Of a stretch of 64,000 nucleotides of DNA, positions 57,542-64,000 are shown piece by piece; the first letter of the stretch is position 1; every line of letters starts with the position of its first letter. A program made the translations under genes and the position numbers. The stretch spans positions 46,438,104 through 46,502,103 of the forward strand of contig CM070725.1 of assembly GCA_036346275.1 (NCBI GenBank). Reading direction: 5' to 3'. The DNA comes from Otatea glauca. Lineage: Eukaryota > Streptophyta > Magnoliopsida > Poales > Poaceae. The notes beneath the pieces are model-generated. The model saw only the letters and a program-made list of their open reading frames with translations. It was not told where the DNA came from and ran no database searches.

Positions 57542-58853
57542 GGACCTGTTACCTCAATTCTAGTCATCGTGTGGGGCTCACTGGACTCACCTTCGCTTGA
57601 CAGCTCCTCTGTTGGAAATATTAGGAATTTTCTCAATATTTTAATCCACAGAATTATGTAAATCATGATTAAACAAAGATGCAATTTTTGTTCAAAGCCA
57701 AAGGTACTAGATAACAAATTATCTATCTCATACGCAAAGACTAATGAACAAGAAATCAGCATGATTAAAACACGGTATAAGTTAATATACCCTTGGCCGG
57801 TGCCAAAGCGGTATTTATTCTCGTTCGCCATGACGGTGAAGTAGACGATCACGGGTTGTTAGTGCGGTGAAGCGGTTGATGCGATCTGAATGCGCTTCGG
57901 GAACACTTTTCGGCGATCGCGTGGTCGCTCCCAAAAACCTTATCGGCCTTCTATCTCGAGCAAGATCTCAAGAAGGGCGAGGTTAGGAGGCTGCTCCCTC
58001 GCTACTTGTGCGCGCAAGAAAGCAGGCGGAAATGCAAAGGGGCAGCGAGAACAATGGAGTATGCGGAAGAGTCAAGCGGTGAAGAAAAGCACATCCGTGG
58101 CTCTCCTTATATAGCCTCGCGACATGCAGCAGGCGGAGCGGGAGTTACGACCATCAACTCATGTAGCCGTTACGATGGCAAGCGATCATTATGCGACCAT
58201 CAACCACGTCCGTTACTGTAATGGCGGCGGCGGTCTTGGTCACATTGATCGCTGCGGGCACATCACGTCCGGGTGGTGGCTGGCGGCTGCGCTGCGTGCG
58301 CGCGCGTCACGTCACGTCACGTCTCGACTCGACTCGACTCGACTCGCACACGCCACGCCTCGGCTCGGCTCGGCTCGGCGCGCGCGCACGTGTGGCACAG
58401 CCTTTACCCTTTTCCACCTTGCTAATTGAGAGACACACAACTCAACTATTTAAGTTGGTCAAACCTTCTCTCAATTACCCATATGGTACTAAACCAAATT
58501 GATGACTCCTAGTATTCTAATGGGCCTTTTGGAATTTCTATTAAATTAATTATGGGCCATCCCATAATAATCTAACATCCTCTACTTCGGCCTCTATGTG
58601 CTTGTCCTCAAGGGTTGTACCCGCCCCGGTAGACATGCTGGACTCGCTGTCGTGTGCCAGCTTCTACACTTCGGCCTCTGCTTGCTCATCCTCAAGGGCC
58701 ATGCCCACCTGGCGACCGCGTTGGACTCGCCGCTGTACACTAGCTCCTCTGTTTCGGCCTCCATATGCTCACTCTCGAGGGCCACACCCGCCCCGATGGC
58801 TACGTCTTCACCTCCTGTCTCGGTCGGCAGCATCGAGAGGAAGAACTAGGGGA
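57538..58853 (-). pseudogene. Acidic repeat ORF split by the solo LTR
   Basis: On the minus strand, right of the LTR, units of ~28 codons recur: GVALESEHMEAETEELVYSG, then ALEDEQAEAEV with a stop and SESSMS in a shifted frame, then TTLEDKHIEAEVE. Across the LTR the sequence continues EELSSEGESSEPHTMTRIEV and stops near 57,539. With the LTR removed the repeats form one series. No known domain; an acidic coiled segment is plausible. Confidence 0.4.
57610..58577 (-). mobile_element. Solo LTR of the copia element T family
   Basis: On the minus strand it runs from TGTTAGATTATTATGGGATG to TTTCCAACA. Flanked by TCCTC at 57,605-57,609 and 58,578-58,582. It is 968 bp, shorter than the LTRs at 36,600 and 40,867, mainly in the GTCGA microsatellite and GC-rich zones. 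The insertion splits an acidic-repeat frame on the minus strand. Confidence 0.9.
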
Positions 58854-59149
58854 GGACGCGATGGCCGGTGGGGAGGAAGAAGTAGGGGAGAATGTGCTGA
58901 CCGGTGGTAGGAAGGAGTGGCTCAAGGTCAAAACAATAATATAGTGGCATATATCAATGGAGGCAAGTTTTAGAGTGGTATTTTTCCAATTACTTTTTTT
59001 GGAACGGTATTTTTTGAATTGACAAGTTTTAGAGTGGCATGAATCTAATTTTACATTTTTTTAAGACAAAAGTTGGGGATTTGAAAGGTCAAAGAAGGTT
59101 CAAAATTAGCATGTTATGCTATAAGACAACATGCAACGTTGGCTTAGGG

Positions 59150-59466
59150 GCTATTTGGTTTGTGGGCTAAATGAGCCAATCCAAATTTTGGTATAGCTAA
59201 AATCTTGACAAAGCCAAATATTGGCAAAAAAATTTGTTGTTTGGATCGTGGCCAAGTCAAATTTTGGCATTGTCAAAATTTTGGTGAGCATTACTCTCTC
59301 TCAGATTGTCCACGTGTGACATTGGATTTTGTTGGCATTACCAAATTTTTGTAGATGACTGGATATTACCAAATTTTGATAACAAATCAAACAACAACCA
59401 ATTTCCGTTGACGTTGCCAATATTTGGTATGGTTTACAAGGATAACAAACCAAACAGCAAACATGA
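59150..59466. mobile_element. MITE with GCTATTTGGTTTGT ends
   Basis: The left GGCTATTTGGTTTGTGGGC and the right ACAAACCAAACAGC are inverted (13 of 14 in the core). The interior repeats CCAAATTTTGG-like words in both orientations. This style is common among grass MITEs. Target duplication was not resolved. Confidence 0.55.
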
Positions 59467-59616
59467 ATCTTCTACGTCGCATGCCAAGTCCATTAGCAGG
59501 TTTAGTGACAAGTTATATTGCTTTTCTCCTACATTCCTTTCGGTTCATAGACTAAAATTGGGTTTCCAAGTTTTCAGGTCAGAATGAAAAGTGGTTACGT
59601 TAATATGTTTAATGTA

Positions 59617-60095
59617 CTAGACAATCGAGCGCGGCGTGCCACGCCGCTGCTCCCCACGCGAGCAAATCGAGAAAACGTGCGAACGCCGCTCCCTACGTGA
59701 GCGAATCGAGGAACACGCTAAATGGTTGAAAGGATATAACCTGCGATTTTGTTTTTTCGAAAAAGGGTTTAAACATAATGCTAAAAAAAGATCTAAATGC
59801 AATGTAATTTTTTTTCAAAAAAAAGACCCGAACATATTTTTTTCCTAAAAAGGACCTAAACATAATTTTGATTTTATGAATAAGGACCCGAGCGCAATGC
59901 CAAAATCGCATAAAGGACCTAAACGTAATATGTATTCTTTTGCGAAAAAAAGACCTAATCGTATTTTTTCCGAAAAAGACCTAAACGTAATTTTTTCCTA
60001 GAAAAGGACCTAAACGTAAATATTTTTTCCGGTTCGGCTCGAGCCACGTGCCGAGCCGCTCAAAGCGCCATGTGAGGGTGCACTCCTTCCAGGAA
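59617..60095 (-). mobile_element. Helitron-like non-autonomous element, copy 1
   Basis: On the minus strand the 3' end reads a palindrome GCGGCGTGGCACGCCGC, about 10 nt, then CTAG followed by T. This is the hairpin-plus-CTRR arrangement and A/T insertion site of Helitrons. The body is made of degenerate short repeats AAAAGGACCTAAACGTAAT with T- and A-runs. The 5' limit is taken where GGCTCGAGCC-rich sequence shared with copy 2 ends. It is 1.6 kb from copy 2. Confidence 0.55.
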
Positions 60096-60218
60096 CTCTA
60101 TGGAGTGTAATATAGGAAGGATATCACTGTATTGTATAATATATAGTGTGGTAATCAAAGTAAGACTAAGTTGAAGATATCATCTTGGTACTAGCGCGGG
60201 CATAAGCTCAAGAAAATA

Positions 60219-60455
60219 CTTCCTCCGTTCTTTTTAGCGATGATTTAGAATAGGTGTGGTTAATCTTTTAAAACTTTGACGGTTAATATACATAAAGGTA
60301 TTTGGATTTATCACATAAAAATGATGTCATTATATTTATCATAGTAAATACTTTTATAGCATTATTTTCATAAACAAATAAAAATAATGATCAATGTTAT
60401 ATATTGAAAATAATATCGATGTTGAAAGTGACAAGTGACAAAAGAACGGAGAAAG
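60219..60455. mobile_element. Stowaway-like MITE
   Basis: Inverted ends CTTCCTCCGTTCTTTT and AAAAGAACGGAGAAAG, flanked by TA dinucleotides (60,217-60,218 and 60,456-60,457), 237 bp and AT-rich. These are the hallmarks of Stowaway/Tc1-mariner MITEs. Confidence 0.85.
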
Positions 60456-60457
60456 TA

Positions 60458-61225
60458 AGTTACTAATTAACTTCGCAAATGGAGAATATTATGAGCAATC
60501 GTGTTTGTTCACTTTATTGCAGTTATCCATAGAAATATAGAGCAAGCTTGTTCCTGCATCTACACTTGATTTCCTGGCAATACAACTGCGGAGAGGCATT
60601 GCTAGTCGTGGTTGCCAACAGACGACAACTCTCGTAAGACGTCCACGGTGAGGCTGGAGCCTCCCGTAAGGAAAGAAAAAATGTGGAAGATGAAGTCTGT
60701 GCGAGAGGTATAAGAAGAGGAAATATGGTCGACCAAGCCGCTTTATCATATACCTGTCAATATAGGAGTATATATTGTATGCGAAGTATTCATCAAACGA
60801 TGGTTAGGGTTTAGTTGATGCTAGTCCCACCGAGGAGAGACATCGGCCTGATTAAAATAATAGAAAATAGGAGAGATCAAATAAACCTGACTATTGAATT
60901 CACCAAGAAAAATCAGGCAACAATCTTTAAAACATGAATGGCCTTTGCTCAGGGAGCACTCTCATGCTAATAACGTGTTATGTATCAATATCGTTGTTGA
61001 CCAATCACGGTCATATAAATATGAGATTAGAATAGAGACACAATATATAAAATCCACAACTGTTTTCTTTTATTGATATTTTCTTGTGCGTGTACAATGC
61101 GTCCTTATAACCGGACTTTTTTCGCAGAAGAAAAAGCTAAAAACTAAAGTAATTTACTGGGACTAAGTCACAATTAAGAACTTTATAGAAGTCCGTCTAG
61201 GAAAACGTACGTGTATATATAACTA
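60458..61225. other. No recognisable gene
   Basis: Contains a minus-strand open frame at 60,489-60,749 (86 codons) without a known domain. The rest is AT-rich spacer. Confidence 0.3.
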
Positions 61226-61715
61226 CTAGATAATTATACGCGGCGTCCCACGCCGCGGGCGCCGCTCCTCACGTGAGCAAATCAAGAAAACGTGGCCGCT
61301 CCGTACACGAGCAAATCGAGGAAACACGTGAAAAGGACTAAAAAGAATTTTGTGTTTTTCGCAAAAGGGCTTAAACCTAAATAGAATTTTGTGTTTTCCG
61401 CAAAAGGACTTAAACGTAATGCTAGAAAAATGCAAAAAGGACCTAAATGCAATGTATATTTTTTTTTCAAAAAAAGACCTAAACGTATTTTTTCCCCAAA
61501 AAGGACCTAATCGTAATTTTGATTTTCATTAAAAGGACTCGAGCGCAATGCTTAAAACGCATAAAGACCTAAACGTAATATATATTCTTTTTTTAAAAAA
61601 AGAACGTAATCGTATTTTTTTCCCGAAAAAAACCTAATTGTAATTTTTTCAAAAAAAACCGAATGTAAAAAAATTCGGCTCGGCTCGAGCCGAGCGGGCT
61701 CATTCCCGGCTCAAA
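61226..61715 (-). mobile_element. Helitron-like non-autonomous element, copy 2
   Basis: On the minus strand the 3' end reads the palindrome CGCGGCGTGGGACGCCGCG, nine nt, then CTAG followed by T. The body shares with copy 1 the same order of AAAGGACCTAAACGTAAT-like units, a GAGCGCAATGC block and a terminal GGCTCGAGCC-rich region. No coding capacity. Confidence 0.55.
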
Positions 61716-62961
61716 TGCACCCGGTGGCCGGAAGTCCACCATCTTTAGTAGTTGGAGTATTCCACAGCATAAAGCAGTTTTTTTTATGACACGACAGAAC
61801 AGTTGACAAGTCCTATAAAAACTAGCAGCAGAAACAAATAACGACTCGTCGTATCGTATCGAGAAAAGCCGAAGGTGTAATAGAATGGCCCAGAAGCACA
61901 ATGTTTCTCCATAGCTTGTTGGGATGGATAGCCCGGAAATACCATATAACTCTCAATTTTTGATGGGCTTTGAGTGGGACTCAGCTCATTGGGCTCCCCG
62001 TCTCTTGTACAATACATTTTCATTTGTACAAATTTCTTTGCCTACCACAGTATCATTGGCCCCTCTCAAAAAAAAAAAGAGCAGTACTATTTGGGCCCAC
62101 CAACGAGACAGACAGGGACAGCCGGACAGAGCAGGACGCCGCCGCTTAAAACGCCTACAATGGAAATTTCCGCCACCGCGCCGCGGCCATCGCCGATGCG
62201 CAAGTGACAACACACACTGGTCCGGCGTCACACGCGACGACGTAAGATAAGATAGACGCATTACGGCGGTTGCGAGTCCGTCCCATCTCGTCACCCCGCG
62301 CCGCCGTCTCACCCATCCATCCCGAGTCGCGAGTCCCGTCGCCACGTCTCATCTCTCTCCGTCTCCCCCTATGCGCGACACCAGCGCAAGAGCAGAGCGC
62401 GCTGTCATAATGCTGTGCACATCAACCGCGCGCCGGAGAAAAAGTTTGCGCACAGCGGCTCGTCAAAGCCCGTGTTTGTCGCCTTGCCTCCTCCCGCCAT
62501 CACCCGCGGGGGTCTACCGCCCCCGTCTATCCATTAAAACGAGCTCAACTTCGCCGATTTTTTTCCCAACCTGCTCTTGTCTGTTCGCCCGGTCATTTTA
62601 TACGTGCAGAACTACACACACCCATGCTTGTCACTTGTCAGCAATCAAAAAGGCCAGCCGAGCCGATCATTGCTGAATCGACATACCAATCCGCTGTTCC
62701 ATTCGACATCGTCCTCAAGATCCTAATTCCCTCTTCCCTGTCGTGTGATTTGCCGCTCGGTCTCGCGCAATTTCGCGTCCTATTTTTGCTTGCCTCCAAG
62801 AAACCATCGATCAGCTGGCCTGCCCCAAAAAAAATCCCAACCCGTCGCCTTGGTTTGATTCCGCTTTAGGCTTTCTTGGTGTTGCTGTTTAGTGCGGATT
62901 CTAGGATTGTTCCAATCTTGATTTCGATCGGAGTCTGTTTGGGTTTGCGAGAGCTGCTGCA
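61716..62961 (+). promoter_or_regulatory. Promoter and 5' untranslated region of the NFD4-like gene
   Basis: From about 62,100 the sequence becomes GC-rich, with CpG-containing blocks typical of grass promoters and leaders. Small ORFs (62,371-62,676 and others) lack domains and are probably leader sequence. No unambiguous TATA box was identified. The leader may contain an intron around 62,850-62,950 (pyrimidine-rich TTTAGGCTTTCTTGG region), which is inference. Confidence 0.4.
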
Positions 62962-63161
62962 ATGCTGGAGGTGGGGAGCCGGGTGCGGGGGTTCCTGCGG
63001 AACCGGTGGCTGGTGTTCGTGGCTGCGATGTGGACGCAGTCGTGCGCCGGGGTGGGGTACCTGTTTGGCAGCCTCTCGCCGGTGATCAAGAGCTCGCTGG
63101 GGTACAACCAGCGCCAGGTGGCCGGCCTCGGCGTCGCCAAGGACCTCGGTGACAGCGTCGG
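62962..63161 (+). CDS. NFD4-like MFS transporter, N-terminal exon, interrupted
   Basis: Starts MLEVGSRVRGFLRNRWL, with the ATG preceded by a purine-containing GCTGCA context. It then reads WTQSCAGVGYLFGSLSP and GYNQRQVAGLGVAKDLGDS. These are signature residues of the plant Nodulin-like/NFD4 branch of the major facilitator superfamily, covering transmembrane helix 1 and the conserved segment before helix 2. Family members are about 550-600 residues. Here only the first ~66 codons are in the window before a CACTA element begins at 63,162. The substrate is not predictable from this piece. Unless the CACTA is spliced out, the protein is truncated. Confidence 0.85.
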
Positions 63162-64000
63162 CACTACTACACAAATATACATCACAATCGGTTCTTTTTC
63201 GTCATCACGATCGGTTACGGTGGTGACGAAAGTCGTGAGGCGAGAGATGAGGCGGGCATTATTACGATCGGTTCTTGCCGATAGAGATGATATGGTCATC
63301 TCTATCGGTTCTTTAAAAGAAGCGATAGAGATGAATGTATTATCTCTATCGGTTCTTTGAAAGAAGCGATAGAGATGATATAGTCATCTCTATCGGTTCT
63401 TAAAAAAGAACCGATAGAGATGACTATATCATCTCTATCGCTTCTTAAAAAAGCGATATAGATGAGTATTATCTCTATCGGTTCTTTCATCTCTATCGAT
63501 TCTTTGAAAGAAGCGATAGAGATGATATAGTCATCTCTATCGGTTCTTTTTTAAGAACCAATAGAGATGACTTCATAATCTCTATCGCTTCTTAAAAAGA
63601 ACCTATAGAGATAATATACCCATCTCTATCACTTCTTTGAAAGAACCGATAGAGATGAATATCCTCATCTCTATCACTTCTTGTAAAGAACCGATAGAGA
63701 TGAGTTCATTATCCTATCACTTCTTTCAAAGAACCGATAGAGATGACCGTCACATCTCTATCATTTTCTTGTGAGAAGCGAGAGATGAAGAGGTGGTGTG
63801 CTATCACATTCTAATCGGCACATATTGCACACAATATGCACATATCACATTCACACAGAAATTACAGACAACATATCACATTCAACGAACATGAACACCT
63901 TGTTTCAACAAACACATATCACATTCGTTAACAAAATAGAACGTAAACATGCTTAACCATAAGTACACATGCAATCGCATTCGGATATGTAATATTTGTT
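63162..64000 (+). mobile_element. CACTA (En/Spm-type) element, left end; continues past window
   Basis: Starts CACTACTACACAAATATAC, the CACTA terminus, directly after CGG of the exon (63,159-63,161, the expected 3-bp target). From 63,180 to about 63,790 the subterminal region is a dense series of CATCTCTATCGGTTCTT units in both orientations, alternating with GAAGCGATAGAGATGA. The right end and 3-bp duplication lie outside the window. No transposase is visible in this part. Confidence 0.85.

Larger units (their letters stand above)
57090..59060. mobile_element. Element with ~100-bp inverted ends carrying repeat ORFs
   Basis: The left end (about 57,095-57,185: GGATTCATGCCACTCTAAA, then GACACTCTAAAACTTACC) is mirrored by the right end (about 58,950-59,045: GGCAAGTTTTAGAGTGG, then TTTTAGAGTGGCATGAATC). 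Between them are tandem-repeat coding-like segments and a solo LTR. Long inverted ends suggest a Mutator-like carrier. No clean target duplication was found. Confidence 0.6.

Overview
The window is nuclear DNA from a grass (Poaceae). No bacterial-type operon, CRISPR array, rRNA or tRNA gene is visible. The plant assignment rests on the 5' exon of an NFD4-like plant MFS transporter gene at the right edge, on classic grass transposon families (copia and chromovirus gypsy LTR elements primed by initiator tRNA-Met, CACTA, hAT, Stowaway), and on a pervasive nested-insertion architecture. I cannot name the genus. All coordinates come from reading the bases; no alignment or database search was run.

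Layout. 1-4,100: small TIR elements followed by the 3' part of an unidentified intron-containing plus-strand gene (about 1,865-3,860). 4,130-5,640: AT-rich diverged tandem repeat. 6,005-6,381: imperfect hairpin made of two inverted LTR pieces. 7,034-7,895: non-autonomous hAT with a perfect 8-bp target duplication. 7,986-14,218: decayed copia element (duplication GAGAC) split by an antisense LTR at 9,129-11,211. 14,872-26,846: one long gypsy LTR (plus strand) ending in a primer-binding site and blown apart by a 3.3-kb solo LTR (15,452-18,729), a GTATC-rich element, a GTCGCC-type hAT (21,477-22,211) and a hAT with a dead transposase (22,757-25,751), whose right end plus flank is tandemly duplicated.

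27,120-42,815: a diverged tandem repeat (anchor spacing about 130-180 bp) interrupted by a minus-strand chromovirus-like gypsy (27,441-36,239, itself carrying a possible plastid DNA insert and an extra ORF before gag) and by a copia element (36,600-42,024, duplication TCCAT) that has a chimeric 5' junction. 45,081-50,140: structurally complete but frameshifted copia (171-bp LTRs, duplication ATGGA), related to the copia at 7,986. 50,146-56,990: non-coding DNA with a hAT, a segmental duplication and, at its right end, a TATA box and leader reading leftwards. 57,090-59,060: element with about 100-bp inverted ends holding tandem-repeat ORFs and a solo LTR. 59,617-61,715: two Helitron-like copies flanking a Stowaway MITE. 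62,100-64,000: promoter and exon 1 of an NFD4-like gene, cut by a CACTA element that runs off the window.

None of the mobile-element proteins is intact, so the elements here are relics or non-autonomous. The informative content is structural: target duplications, nested order, two unusual rearrangement junctions, a candidate satellite and a CACTA insertion in a host exon.
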